Of a stretch of 46,406 nt of DNA, positions 17,161-26,601 are shown in pieces. The DNA is from Lachnospiraceae bacterium (GTDB taxonomy: Bacteria > Bacillota > Clostridia > Lachnospirales > Lachnospiraceae), in assembly GCA_021199495.1 (NCBI GenBank), contig JAJQHY010000029.1, positions 1 to 46,406 of the forward strand, written 5' to 3'. A model generated the notes under the pieces. It made no database searches, was not told the origin of the DNA, and saw only the letters and a program-made list of their open reading frames with translations. The stretch's first letter is position 1. Each line of letters opens with the position of its first letter. A program made the translations under genes and the position numbers.

Positions 17161-18923
17161 TCGTCAATCACCTCCGTAAAACCGACAAACTGCGTGTAAT
17201 CAACCGTATTCTCTGGCCCGATATAGAAAATGGCGCTGCTTCTGCTGTTGGAATTGATGGCAAAGCTTGCTCGGATATAGGCTGCACCATCTGGCACCAC
17301 AGCGGGATTGCTGCCTCCACCAGACAGAAATGTCTTATCACTGTCATAGAAACACCATGTGGCGACATAGTTCTCCAAAGCCGGAGACCTGCCCGCATAG
17401 TAATTCGTGAAATACAGCGATACTGCTCCGTCAATGGCAACATAATCGGTTGTGTTCGCAGCCGTATTGGCTGAGTTAAAGGTGCCAGAGGAAGTCAGCA
17501 ATCCGGGTGTGTACGTTCCAGCAAACAGGTTCGTTACACCTGCCGGATTCGTGTATGCCAGGCTGATGACCAGATCACCTGTCACGCTGCTGATGGCAAT
17601 CGATGTCCCGGACAGCGCATCCTCTGTGATATCCGTGCCGCCCATGGTGACGCTTGCTGCGTATAGAGCTCCGGTTGTATCCTCCAGTGTAATTTCAGCC
17701 GCATAAGAATGAATCGCCATATTGCTGGTGTTGCTGCTTTCGCAGTTTAAGTAGGTGCTCGTCACGGAGTAGTGCCACTTCACATACTCGCTGCTGCCAA
17801 CAGAATCCTCATAGCCGATATAGACCGGGTAATCCTGTATCACCACAGTGTTATCAAGGCAAACTCTTACATACGCCGCATCATCTGGGACCGTAACAGG
17901 GAAGCTGCTCGTCGCTGTGGAAACGCCAGACAGGTACTCATAATCGCTGTCATAGAAACAGTAGCTTCTCGCATGATAGCCAAATGCAGACCCGGTGTAA
18001 TATTTGACATACAAATCGTTCCCGGCCGTAACTGGGATATAATCTGTTGTCCGGTAGGAGTGGTTGGTATTCAGACCGCTGGAGGATATGAAGCCTTTCA
18101 CGGTGTATCCGTCAAACAGGTTGCTGGTATCTACCGCCGATGCAGTAATAATAATATTGCCGCTGACATACGGGATGCTGATATATCCTTCCGCATACAC
18201 CAGCTCGGTAATATCGTCCCCAGCCATCGTGACTGTGACGGAGTTGATGGTATATCCGGTATCTGCCGTCAGGGTTGCTGCATAGATGGCACCTTCCTTC
18301 GCCAGTGTTGCTGTATTACTGTTCGCACAGTGCGACAGCGTATTCCCCACCAGATAGGTCGTGTTAGAGGACGTGGATGCGTTCAGTGCAGTCTTCAGCA
18401 ATTTGATATTACTGCTCTGGTCGCTTGTAAACACAGCCTCCTCCAGGATAGAGATGAGCAGGTTCTTTGCTGTCGCACTCATGCCGCCGGAGGCCGCAAT
18501 CTCCGAAATATCCTCATCCAGCCGGGTCGCTATGCCACGGATAGCAGCCCCCAGGGATGTATAGGTATTCCCCAATTCATCAATCCTGGCATCAATCACC
18601 TCGGCCGCATAGTCATTATCCGAATCCGTCGAGGCGGCCACATTGGCATCAAGCCTTGCCGTCAGGACGGACACCGCATTGTCCATCGCTTCCCGGCTCT
18701 CATTCATGGCGGCTTCCGCCTCCGCGATCTGCTCACTGTAGTCTGCACACACAGCCCAGTAATCCGTATTCGACAGCTCGGTGCCAGAGGGTACAGCCTT
18801 CCTCGCGATATAACTCACACCGCTGTCGCTGTCATAGACGATGGAGAGCGCTTCATAGCCGACTGTATTTTTCCATCTCCCGCAGTGCAGCGGTATCACT
18901 CTTTTTCCAACATACTTGCTCAT
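17157..18923 (-). CDS. Tail tip / receptor-binding-like protein with repeated domains
   Basis: A 588-residue protein. The N-terminus (SKYVGKRVIPLHCGRWKN ... PSGTELSNTDYWAV) is a baseplate-attachment element often seen in Firmicute tail proteins. A helical segment (~70-160) follows, and then two copies of a beta-rich unit, each with a SNTATL/SNTSNM strand region, a TVTMAGDDI or SVTMGGTDI strand, and a NLF ... DYIPV/DYVAI ... FYDSD ... VPD(D/G)AAYVR domain. A third NLF...AAYVR unit is in the SGNH gene downstream. The domain probably binds carbohydrate on the target cell. It overlaps the next gene by 4 bases. Confidence 0.75.
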   Translation of the reverse strand: MSKYVGKRVIPLHCGRWKNTVGYEALSIVYDSDSGVSYIARKAVPSGTELSNTDYWAVCADYSEQIAEAEAAMNESREAMDNAVSVLTARLDANVAASTDSDNDYAAEVIDARIDELGNTYTSLGAAIRGIATRLDEDISEIAASGGMSATAKNLLISILEEAVFTSDQSSNIKLLKTALNASTSSNTTYLVGNTLSHCANSNTATLAKEGAIYAATLTADTGYTINSVTVTMAGDDITELVYAEGYISIPYVSGNIIITASAVDTSNLFDGYTVKGFISSSGLNTNHSYRTTDYIPVTAGNDLYVKYYTGSAFGYHARSYCFYDSDYEYLSGVSTATSSFPVTVPDDAAYVRVCLDNTVVIQDYPVYIGYEDSVGSSEYVKWHYSVTSTYLNCESSNTSNMAIHSYAAEITLEDTTGALYAASVTMGGTDITEDALSGTSIAISSVTGDLVISLAYTNPAGVTNLFAGTYTPGLLTSSGTFNSANTAANTTDYVAIDGAVSLYFTNYYAGRSPALENYVATWCFYDSDKTFLSGGGSNPAVVPDGAAYIRASFAINSNSRSSAIFYIGPENTVDYTQFVGFTEVIDE

Positions 18924-18926
18924 TCG

Positions 18927-19475
18927 TCAGCCTCCGTATTCCATATTCAGGATTCCGTTATCGTCAATCGTCAGGGTCAGCATTAATGTGTCCTCCGTCT
19001 CAATGACCAGGTATCCGTTATCATTTACATAGCAGTTCACGATACAGCCTGCAATCGCTGCCGCCACACTGCTATAGGAGCCTTTGGTCAGCACCTGATT
19101 CTCCAGCGCCGCCTTCTCCACGCGCAAAAGGAAAGAGAAGCAGCCGAGCGTTACCCCAGACGAGTCAGCCAGTATCACATCGACCGGAACCCGGCCAAAG
19201 GAGGCTGTCATATACTCGGTAAGCAGGATGCTGACCGTGTTGCCTGATACGGAAACGACATCCGGATCAGTATCAGAATCATATTGAAAGACATTCCCGT
19301 CCGGCCGTGTCCCGGTCACATTCACCATCAGGCCATCCGGCAGCGTTATCTGTGTGCTGTCCTGGTACAGGCTGCACAGGAGTTTCCTGCCCAGATGGTC
19401 AAACTGTTTTACATGGATGACCACAGGGACAAGGTTCTCCGTCAGGGAAAGGTCTAATTCCTGTGTAATAACCAT
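18927..19475 (-). CDS. BppU-like baseplate upper protein
   Basis: A 182-residue protein resembling the N-terminal domain of BppU, which links receptor-binding proteins to the baseplate of siphoviruses. Typical elements: an N-terminal strand set around VPVVIHVKQFDHLGRKLLC, GTRPDGNVFQYDSD, and ASFGRVPVDVILADSSG followed by FLLRVEKAAL. It lies between the tail protein with endopeptidase-like fold and the receptor-binding gene, where this protein belongs. Confidence 0.78.
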   Translation of the reverse strand: MVITQELDLSLTENLVPVVIHVKQFDHLGRKLLCSLYQDSTQITLPDGLMVNVTGTRPDGNVFQYDSDTDPDVVSVSGNTVSILLTEYMTASFGRVPVDVILADSSGVTLGCFSFLLRVEKAALENQVLTKGSYSSVAAAIAGCIVNCYVNDNGYLVIETEDTLMLTLTIDDNGILNMEYGG

Positions 19476-19479
19476 CGCA

Positions 19480-21135
19480 TCACTCGCCTCCTGTCATAGT
19501 TTTGATTGTATTCTCCAGTTCAGTAATCCGGTTCAGCGCACCGTTCAGGGCTTCCTGCGTGGCATACGTCTCCGCCGTCGTTTCCTGCCATTGGTTGAAG
19601 GACTCCGTTGTCAGGTATGCAGTCAGGGATTCCTTTATGGCATTCACCGCTTCTGTGGAAGCGTAGGTGTCCGGCAGGGTAAGCTGCCACTGGCTAAACG
19701 CATCACTCGTCAGATAGGATGACAGAGACTGCTGAATGGAGTTTAGCGCCGCCTGGGTCGCATAGGTGTCCGCAACCTCCTTCATCCACTGCTCATACAG
19801 GCTCCCCATCCCGTCCTGAGACTGATAGGTCGAGGAGAGTGTTTCTGCCAGTTTACCGATTGCTGTATCCGCATAGGCTTTGGCATCGGTGTCTCCCTGG
19901 GCGCTGTCCGTTTTTGTCTCATACGTATTGGCGATGGTCGTGGTGTAATCAGAGAACAAAGACTCCACCAGTTCCCTTGCCGCCTGCAGGGTCTGCTCAC
20001 TCGCCATAGATACAGCGGCCGTGGACTGGCTTGCCGCCTGCGTCGCTGCCTGGGCATCCGCCATGATGCTGGAAAGAGAGCTGGAAAGGGAGCTGTTCCG
20101 GCTGCTCGCCAGGGAATTGGAAAGCGTGATACTGCTGTACCGCTCCAACAGGGAATCATAGACGGTCTCCGTCACCTTGCTGGACACCTCAATCCCCAGG
20201 CGGGAAATATACACATGGACGGTATCACACAGGGAAACGGATTCTGCCTCTGCGATATCCTCATATCCCGGGGTATCGGAGAGCTTGATAAAATCCACGG
20301 TAATATCCATATCCGGTTCGGTCTGGGAAGTAGAATTCAGATAGCTCTCCGCCGCAGAGCGCAGCTCATCTTCGGTGGGTTCCGACTCAAACTGCTCCGA
20401 AAAGTCATAGGGCACAATCTTGGCAAAAGGGGAATCCGCGTCAGACAGCTGCACAACCTTCTCCGAAAGCTCCACGACGCTACCTGTCTCCGGGTTTTTC
20501 CAATAGGGATGGATGCCTGTAATCACATTTTCGATGGACTTCTCCATAGAGAAATCGATCAGGTTTTTTCCATAGACAATCCGCACCCCGTGGTCGGCAC
20601 CGCGAGAAGAGTGGAGGGTAACTGTATACCTGTCCCACTCCAGCTCCCCGCCATAGGTATCGATCATGGAGCCGTCCACACCGCCGAGGCAGCTCCGCAT
20701 GGATACCGGGACGCTGATTTTGAACGCTGCCGCAGACGAGAAATCCACCTGCAGGGTAAACGGGCACTCTGTGGTCGCATTGGACAGAATCGCATTTAGC
20801 GCATCCTGTGGCCCGTCCCCGCTGCAGGGAGAAACCGTAATATAATTCAGCTGGTAGGATATGTGCCGCGCCTGCACGGTCAGTTTCCCGGACAGAGGGG
20901 TCGTCACCTTGTAAATGCGAAACGGCTGCGTCTGTGTGCTGTCAGATGACTTGGCGAGGATAATGTTGCCCTCCACCAGGTACTCCGCATGGATGCCGTC
21001 CATGGGATAGGTCATCTTCAGCTCATAGCTGCCGTTTCTTTTTTCTGTCACAAGGCAGGACTGGCAGTCAGCCAGCTTTCCAATGCCGTTGTGAGCATAT
21101 TCTGTTTCTGAAGAATCATATAGACATGGAATCAT
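19480..21135 (-). CDS. Tail-associated protein (prophage endopeptidase tail / Tal)
   Basis: A 551-residue protein. The start at 21135 overlaps the Dit stop (ATGA). The first ~370 residues fit the gp27-like fold of prophage tail proteins (MIPCLYDSSETEYAHNGIGK, TEKRNGSYELKMTYP, ARHISYQLNYITVSPCSG, KNLIDFSMEKSIENVITGI). The C-terminal ~170 residues form coiled coil, ending in three near repeats of TYATQAALNSIQQSLSSYLT type about 37 residues apart. It caps the tail tube, holds receptor-binding proteins and may have wall-degrading activity, though no catalytic motif stands out. Confidence 0.86.
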   Translation of the reverse strand: MIPCLYDSSETEYAHNGIGKLADCQSCLVTEKRNGSYELKMTYPMDGIHAEYLVEGNIILAKSSDSTQTQPFRIYKVTTPLSGKLTVQARHISYQLNYITVSPCSGDGPQDALNAILSNATTECPFTLQVDFSSAAAFKISVPVSMRSCLGGVDGSMIDTYGGELEWDRYTVTLHSSRGADHGVRIVYGKNLIDFSMEKSIENVITGIHPYWKNPETGSVVELSEKVVQLSDADSPFAKIVPYDFSEQFESEPTEDELRSAAESYLNSTSQTEPDMDITVDFIKLSDTPGYEDIAEAESVSLCDTVHVYISRLGIEVSSKVTETVYDSLLERYSSITLSNSLASSRNSSLSSSLSSIMADAQAATQAASQSTAAVSMASEQTLQAARELVESLFSDYTTTIANTYETKTDSAQGDTDAKAYADTAIGKLAETLSSTYQSQDGMGSLYEQWMKEVADTYATQAALNSIQQSLSSYLTSDAFSQWQLTLPDTYASTEAVNAIKESLTAYLTTESFNQWQETTAETYATQEALNGALNRITELENTIKTMTGGE

Positions 21136-21887
21136 AGCGTCCACCACCTCGGAGTAACCTCCACAGCTGTAATGCCTCCTTCCCATGAAAAGGTGTTCTC
21201 TCCGGAGACCAGTTCCGGGAAATCCTCTGCATAGATATCCGTATTGCAAAAGCCCGATGCATTATAAGCATTCTGGGTCTCGCAGTTTAAATCAATATAG
21301 TCCGTGATGCTGTAAACGGTCACTGTCACATCATTCACGGTCAGGGTTCCTTCGCCGCTCCCATACACCCGGATGAGCGGCTGCGCGGGAAACTGGAAGG
21401 GGTTCTTCATCACAGAGCCGGATTCCGTCAGCGTGACTGCTTTCTGCCCGGACGTGCTGAACCGCTGCGGCTTACACTGAAATTTCAGTGTCATGGATGC
21501 CGCCTGTTGGCGGGTGACGGAAAACTCCAGGGCAGAGGTACATACCGCCATCCGGTAAAAGTCCGGGTCATAGGTGTCCTGCAGCTTCTGATAGCCCACC
21601 GGGGAGAGCAGCCAGCTTTTTACTGCTGCTGTCTTTGCCGGAAGGCCACTGAAGAAGAAAGCGTCATAGGTAATCTCCACGTTCTGAAACCGTCTCTGCC
21701 CGCTCCTGGCATTCTCTGAAACGATATCCCCGTTGCGGCCGGGAACAGAGGTTGTCTCCACATCCGCAGCCGGGGAATTATAGATGCCGGGGCCGCTTAA
21801 ATACAGGAGAAATTCCTTGCTGTTCCTGTCCGCAAAGGTAAGATAATTTCTGGCAAATCTGCCCCTGGCGTCAAACGCGTTTGCCAT
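21132..21887 (-). CDS. Distal tail protein (Dit)
   Basis: A 251-residue protein matching the phage distal tail component that forms a hexameric hub between tail tube and baseplate. Recognisable parts: an N-terminal SIPHO-tail-type segment (YLSGPGIYNSP ... TTSVPGRNGDIV), FQNVEITYDAFF, WLLSPVGYQKLQDTYDPDFYRMAV, and a C-terminal galectin-like beta domain (YGSGEGTLTVNDVTVTVYSI, NAYNASGFCNTDIY). It sits between the tape measure and Tal, the canonical position. Confidence 0.88.
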   Translation of the reverse strand: MANAFDARGRFARNYLTFADRNSKEFLLYLSGPGIYNSPAADVETTSVPGRNGDIVSENARSGQRRFQNVEITYDAFFFSGLPAKTAAVKSWLLSPVGYQKLQDTYDPDFYRMAVCTSALEFSVTRQQAASMTLKFQCKPQRFSTSGQKAVTLTESGSVMKNPFQFPAQPLIRVYGSGEGTLTVNDVTVTVYSITDYIDLNCETQNAYNASGFCNTDIYAEDFPELVSGENTFSWEGGITAVEVTPRWWTL

Positions 21888-21901
21888 GCTTTGTCCCTCC
21901 T

Positions 21902-24900
21902 TTACTTGAATACGGCATTATCTTCCTCCATCATGTCATTGATTTTATCCGCAATCTTCGCCGCCAGCGCGTCATCATCCTGGACGTTATATCCGTTCAC
22001 GATGACAGACAGGCCGCCCAGATTGGTTGTGTGGTTATTGGTCGTGCTGATGGCTGCACCGCTGGCCGAAGCCCCAGCCAGGGCCAGTTCCGGCATCTGG
22101 ATTCCCTGCATGCTGTCCTGCATCTTTGTCACCAGGTCTTTGACTGAGCCCATGACTTCCGGCATGTTCTTCGAGATGCCCTTTGCCATCAGCTCCATAA
22201 AGTCCGGCATATAGGTATCCGCATCAGACAGCGGGCCTTTCTCCGGGACTGAAAATCCCAGATAGGACGAGATGGAACTCGCCAGGGATTTCGCCTTGTT
22301 GACCACAGAACTTGCCATTGCGGAGATGCCGTTTGCCAGCTGGGAGCAGATGTCCTTGCCCCATGTGTATGCGGAGGACACCAGTGAGCTGAACGTGGAA
22401 CTCATGCTGCTCTTGATAGAGCTTAGTCCCGATGTTACGGAAGACTTCATACTGGACAGCGTGGAAGAAATCGTGGATTTCACACTGCTCCACGAACTGC
22501 TCGTGTTTGATTTGACGGAGGACCATACAGAGGAAATCGTACTTTTCACAGAGCTGGTGGTCGAGGAAATCGTGGATTTCATACTTGACCACGTGCTGCT
22601 CATCGTCGATTTGATGCTGCTCCAGGTGCTGCTTGTTGTGGATTTGATTCCGCTCCATGCAGTAGAAATGGTGCTCTTCACACCGCTGGTCGCCGTGCTG
22701 ATGGTAGATTTTATACTCGTCCAGCACGTAGACAATGTGCTCTTGATGCTGTTCCAGTCAGACAGGTTCGTGCTCTTAATCGCAGACCAGCAGGTGCTGA
22801 TGGTGCTTTTTACTGCGCTGGAAGTCGAGGACACTGTACTCTTTATACTGCTCCAGGTGGAGGACATCGTGGATTTGATGCCATTCCAGGCTGTGCTGGT
22901 GGTGGACTGGATGCCACTCCATGCAGTAGAAACCGTGCTCTTTACTCCGCTGACAGCTGTGGACACCGTGCTTTTCATCCCGCTCCATGCTGTTGACAGG
23001 GTCGATTTGATTCCGGACCATACGCTGGACGTCGTGCTCTTGATACCGTTCCAGGCCGTGGATACCACAGAAGCCACACCGCTCACCGCAGAAGATGCAG
23101 AACTCGTGATGCCGCTCCAGGCTGTATTTAGAGTAGAGGACACCGTACTCATGGCCGAAGATACCGTCGAGCTGATGCCGCTCCAGGCAGACTGAAAGCC
23201 CGTCGTAATGCTGTCCACCATCCCCTGGAGGGAAGTGCTCACAGCAGAGACCACATTGTTCACCGCATCCGTCAAAGCGGAATTTCCGTTGATGCCGTTT
23301 GCGATGGTGTCGACCATGTCAGAGCCCCAGGTGTCCGCATCGGCAAGAGGTCCTTCATCCGGGACACTAAAGTGGAGGAAAGAGCGAATCTTATCTGCGA
23401 TACTTGTGACCGCATCGGCAACACCCTGGATTTTACTCTTGATACCGTCGATGATGTTCTGAATCATATCGGAGCCCCAGCTCTTCGCCTTACTGATAAG
23501 CCCTGTGATGACAGACACGGCAGCGTTAAAGCCATCCGAAATAGTCGTTTTGATAGAGGTCATCTTACTGCTCACCGCCGACACGATGGACGTGAATACG
23601 GAAGTGATGGCAGTCTTGATGGAGTTCATAATGCTGGACACTGTGCTTTTGATGCTGTTAAACACGTTGCTTACGGTTGTCTTCACCGAATTGACCGCAG
23701 AAGACACCGCCGATTTTATCGTGTTCCAGACGGAGCTGACGACACTGCTGATGGCGTTCATCGCAGTCGAAACCGCCGTGCTTATCGCATTCCACGCTAT
23801 GCTCACCGCCGACTGGATCGCCGTCAGTATCGGGGTGATGAAGCTGACAATGGCATTCCATACCGTAGACACAGCGGTCTGAATAGCGGTCAGTGCCGTG
23901 GAAACCGCAGTCGTGATGGCATTCCAGATGCTCTCGAACGTTGTTTTTATCCCCTCCAGAATCGGAGTAATGAAGGAGACGATGGCGTTCCAGATTTCAG
24001 AAATCTTCGTTTGAATCGCTGTCAGCGCGTTGCTGATGAGAATCTGTATCGCCTGCCAGATGGTCTCAAAGAGGTACTGGAAAGCCGTCAACAGCGGCTC
24101 GATCACGGAATATATCGCATTCCATGTGTTCACGATGGTATCGTGAATGGTCGTAATGACCGTGGACACAGCCGTGCTTATCGCTGTCCATACCGTGGTA
24201 ATCACAGACTGGATGGTGCCCATGACGGTCGAAACCGCAGTCGATATCGCATTCCAAACGGTCGTGAAGGTCGTCTGGATGGTGGTGAAAATGGTGGTAA
24301 AGAACGAGCTGATTGCCGTCCACACGGTCGTCGCCACGTTCTGTATTCCTGTGAGTATCCCGGAAAAGAAGCTGCTGATCCCGTTCCACACGTTCTCGAA
24401 AAAGGTCTTGATGTTCCCCCAGACGGTCTCCCAGTCTGTGCCAAACCAGCCCAAGACCGCATCTGCCAGCCCCTTTAACAGGTTCAGAGCCGTATCCAGG
24501 ATGCCTGTGATGCCGTCCCAGATACCGGAGAAAATTTCTTTGACACCCGTCCACATCTGTTCCCAGTTTCCCGTAAACAAACCGATGAACACATCCAGCA
24601 ACCCTATGATGACATCCAGTACAGTGCCAAGGATAGTAGAAATAAGGGAGAACGCCGCCTCGAACACCGGAGCCAGCAGGTCACAGAAACCGTTCCAGAT
24701 GGCTTTCAGTACATCGGTGATACTCTGGAAATCAAAGCCCAGGGCATTCAGCCGCTCCGTGATGCCGGATGTAAACTCCTGCACCTTGGAGACGATGCCG
24801 CTCCATATCTCGGTCATCGCATTGCGGAAGTCCTCGTTGGTATTCCACAGGGTCATAAACGCCGCGACCAGTGTACCGACCACCGCTACCACTGCAAGCA

Positions 24901-26581
24901 CGGGTCCGGCTACTGCTGCGAGAGCAGAGGAAAGGCTTGTCACAGACCCGGTACTCCCTGCCAGTTTCACACCCAGCTTTGCGATTCCTTTCGTCAGGCT
25001 CGAAATAGAGGTCATGGTGCTGCCGACGGTCGAGATAAGTTTCCCGATGATGACCAGCAGAGGACCAATGGCAGCCACGACAGCTGCAATGCGGACGATC
25101 GCCTGTTTCTGGCTGTCATCCATCGCATTCAGCTTATCTACGAACCCCTGTATTTTTTCTACGATGCTTTTGATGGCCGGGAGCAGAATCTCACCAAAAG
25201 AAATAGCCAGCCCCTCAAGAGCTGACTTTAAAATGGTGAGCTGACCGGACAGGTTATCCAGCTGTGTATCCGCCATCTGCTGGGCAGCACCGCCGCTTGC
25301 CTCGATGGATGATTGCAGGTCATCCCAGGTATCTCCTGTGTTCGCAAGAAGGGCGTTGACGGATGCCAGGTCAGTTTTATTGAAAATGGTGGAGATGATG
25401 TTGGATTTCTCTTCGGAAGTCATGCCGTCCATGCTGGCATTCAGGTCTCCCAGAATGTCGTTTAAGGAGCGCATGTTTCCCTCGGAGTCGTACACCTCCA
25501 CGCCTAAGTCCTTCATGCAGGATGCCGCTGCATCGGTAGGGCTCTGCAGAGACAGGATCACGTTCCGCAGATGAGTGCCGCCTTCTGCACCCTTGATACC
25601 GTTGTTCGCCAGGATACCCAAGGCTGTGTTCAGCTCTGCCGTGCCGCCTTTGATGGATTTTGCTGTAGCACCGATGGACAGGATGCCTTCCCCCAGCTGG
25701 GCCACAGAGGTGTTGGTGGATGAGGCCGTCTTTGCCATCTGGTCGACCATATCGTCCGCTTCGCTGGTCTCCATCCCTAACGCCGACATGGCGTCTGTTA
25801 CCATATCCGACGCGTCCGCCAGGTCGATACTGCCCGCCGCAGCCAGATTCAGCACGGTCGGCAGAGTATCGTAAATCTCCTGGGTGTCATATCCGGCCAG
25901 AGCGAGGTAGTTGATAGCGTCTGCGCATTCACTGGCAGAGAAGGCTGTCGTGCTGCCCATCTCTTTTGCCAGGTCAGACAGGGAGTCCATCGTATTGACC
26001 ACTTCGCCATTCAAGTCAGAAGTCGCATCTGAAGTAATGCCCAGGGTCGCCTGTACCTGAGACATAGAGGATTCAAAACCGGACGCTGTCGTGACTGCCG
26101 CTGTGCCGAGCGCCGCTATCCCGGCTGTGACCGGAAGGAGCTTTTCACCGACACCAGAGATGGTATCTCCGACCGACTCCAGCTTTTTCCCGGCCTCTTC
26201 AATTTTGCAGAGCGCCGCATTGGACTCGACCGCCTGTGTTTCCAGCTTTTCCAGTTCCTGCTCGGTGGCGATGATCTCCCGCTCAAGAGCTGCATACTGT
26301 TCCTCACCGAGGTCACCGTTCTCCAGCTGCTGCTTTGCCTGTTCCTGGGCGGTCTTTAGTGCATCCAGCTTTTCTTTTGTTTCGGAGATGGCGTCCTTTA
26401 AAAGCTTCTGCTTCTGGGTCAGCAGCTCCGTGTTGGACGGGTCCAGCTTTAAGAGCTTTTCGACATCCTTTAAGGCCGACTGGGTATTTTTGATTTCCGA
26501 GTTGACCTGTTTTAATGCTGTTGACAGTTTTGTAGTATCACCGCCAATCTCAACGGTAATACCCTGGATTCGGCTTGCCAT
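21902..26581 (-). CDS. Tail tape measure protein
   Basis: At 1559 residues this is the largest gene in the window. It sets tail length and is threaded inside the tube. The N-terminal ~150 residues are coiled coil (LSTALKQVNSEIKNTQSALK, then KLLKDAISETKEKLDALK), and ~170-480 is the TP901-type tape measure core (TTASGFESSMSQVQATLGIT, AMSALGMETSEADDMVDQMA, IIGKLI-type hydrophobic segment ~500-600). The rest is mostly 11-residue repeats with a Trp or Phe in each unit. A membrane-like hydrophobic stretch lies around VAGPVLAVVAVVGTLVAAF. The length implies a long, flexible, siphovirus-type tail of the order of 200 nm by the usual ~0.15 nm per residue rule. The frame is intact. Confidence 0.95.
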   Translation of the reverse strand: MASRIQGITVEIGGDTTKLSTALKQVNSEIKNTQSALKDVEKLLKLDPSNTELLTQKQKLLKDAISETKEKLDALKTAQEQAKQQLENGDLGEEQYAALEREIIATEQELEKLETQAVESNAALCKIEEAGKKLESVGDTISGVGEKLLPVTAGIAALGTAAVTTASGFESSMSQVQATLGITSDATSDLNGEVVNTMDSLSDLAKEMGSTTAFSASECADAINYLALAGYDTQEIYDTLPTVLNLAAAGSIDLADASDMVTDAMSALGMETSEADDMVDQMAKTASSTNTSVAQLGEGILSIGATAKSIKGGTAELNTALGILANNGIKGAEGGTHLRNVILSLQSPTDAAASCMKDLGVEVYDSEGNMRSLNDILGDLNASMDGMTSEEKSNIISTIFNKTDLASVNALLANTGDTWDDLQSSIEASGGAAQQMADTQLDNLSGQLTILKSALEGLAISFGEILLPAIKSIVEKIQGFVDKLNAMDDSQKQAIVRIAAVVAAIGPLLVIIGKLISTVGSTMTSISSLTKGIAKLGVKLAGSTGSVTSLSSALAAVAGPVLAVVAVVGTLVAAFMTLWNTNEDFRNAMTEIWSGIVSKVQEFTSGITERLNALGFDFQSITDVLKAIWNGFCDLLAPVFEAAFSLISTILGTVLDVIIGLLDVFIGLFTGNWEQMWTGVKEIFSGIWDGITGILDTALNLLKGLADAVLGWFGTDWETVWGNIKTFFENVWNGISSFFSGILTGIQNVATTVWTAISSFFTTIFTTIQTTFTTVWNAISTAVSTVMGTIQSVITTVWTAISTAVSTVITTIHDTIVNTWNAIYSVIEPLLTAFQYLFETIWQAIQILISNALTAIQTKISEIWNAIVSFITPILEGIKTTFESIWNAITTAVSTALTAIQTAVSTVWNAIVSFITPILTAIQSAVSIAWNAISTAVSTAMNAISSVVSSVWNTIKSAVSSAVNSVKTTVSNVFNSIKSTVSSIMNSIKTAITSVFTSIVSAVSSKMTSIKTTISDGFNAAVSVITGLISKAKSWGSDMIQNIIDGIKSKIQGVADAVTSIADKIRSFLHFSVPDEGPLADADTWGSDMVDTIANGINGNSALTDAVNNVVSAVSTSLQGMVDSITTGFQSAWSGISSTVSSAMSTVSSTLNTAWSGITSSASSAVSGVASVVSTAWNGIKSTTSSVWSGIKSTLSTAWSGMKSTVSTAVSGVKSTVSTAWSGIQSTTSTAWNGIKSTMSSTWSSIKSTVSSTSSAVKSTISTCWSAIKSTNLSDWNSIKSTLSTCWTSIKSTISTATSGVKSTISTAWSGIKSTTSSTWSSIKSTMSSTWSSMKSTISSTTSSVKSTISSVWSSVKSNTSSSWSSVKSTISSTLSSMKSSVTSGLSSIKSSMSSTFSSLVSSAYTWGKDICSQLANGISAMASSVVNKAKSLASSISSYLGFSVPEKGPLSDADTYMPDFMELMAKGISKNMPEVMGSVKDLVTKMQDSMQGIQMPELALAGASASGAAISTTNNHTTNLGGLSVIVNGYNVQDDDALAAKIADKINDMMEEDNAVFK
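22380..23200 (-). repeat. 33-bp / 11-residue tandem repeats in the tape measure gene
   Basis: Degenerate units of the type STxSSxWSxIK recur about every 33 bases for some 800 bases, with a related TVWNAISTAVS series near 23650-24330. They probably record length changes of the tail by repeat expansion. Minus-strand periodicity also creates long spurious frames on the plus strand, which are not genes. Confidence 0.85.
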
Positions 26582-26601
26582 CGGACGCCACCTCCTTTCG
26601 C

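Noticed and set aside
14299-19475. Diversity-generating retroelement acting on the tail proteins
   Set aside because: No reverse transcriptase or template repeat is present in the window.
22380-23200. CRISPR-like periodicity
   Set aside because: The 33-bp period is coding, units are contiguous and degenerate, and there are no spacers or cas genes.
22272-25244. Long plus-strand frames opposite the tape measure gene
   Set aside because: Produced by the repetitive codons of the minus-strand gene; hydrophobic Val/Leu/Thr strings with no domain.
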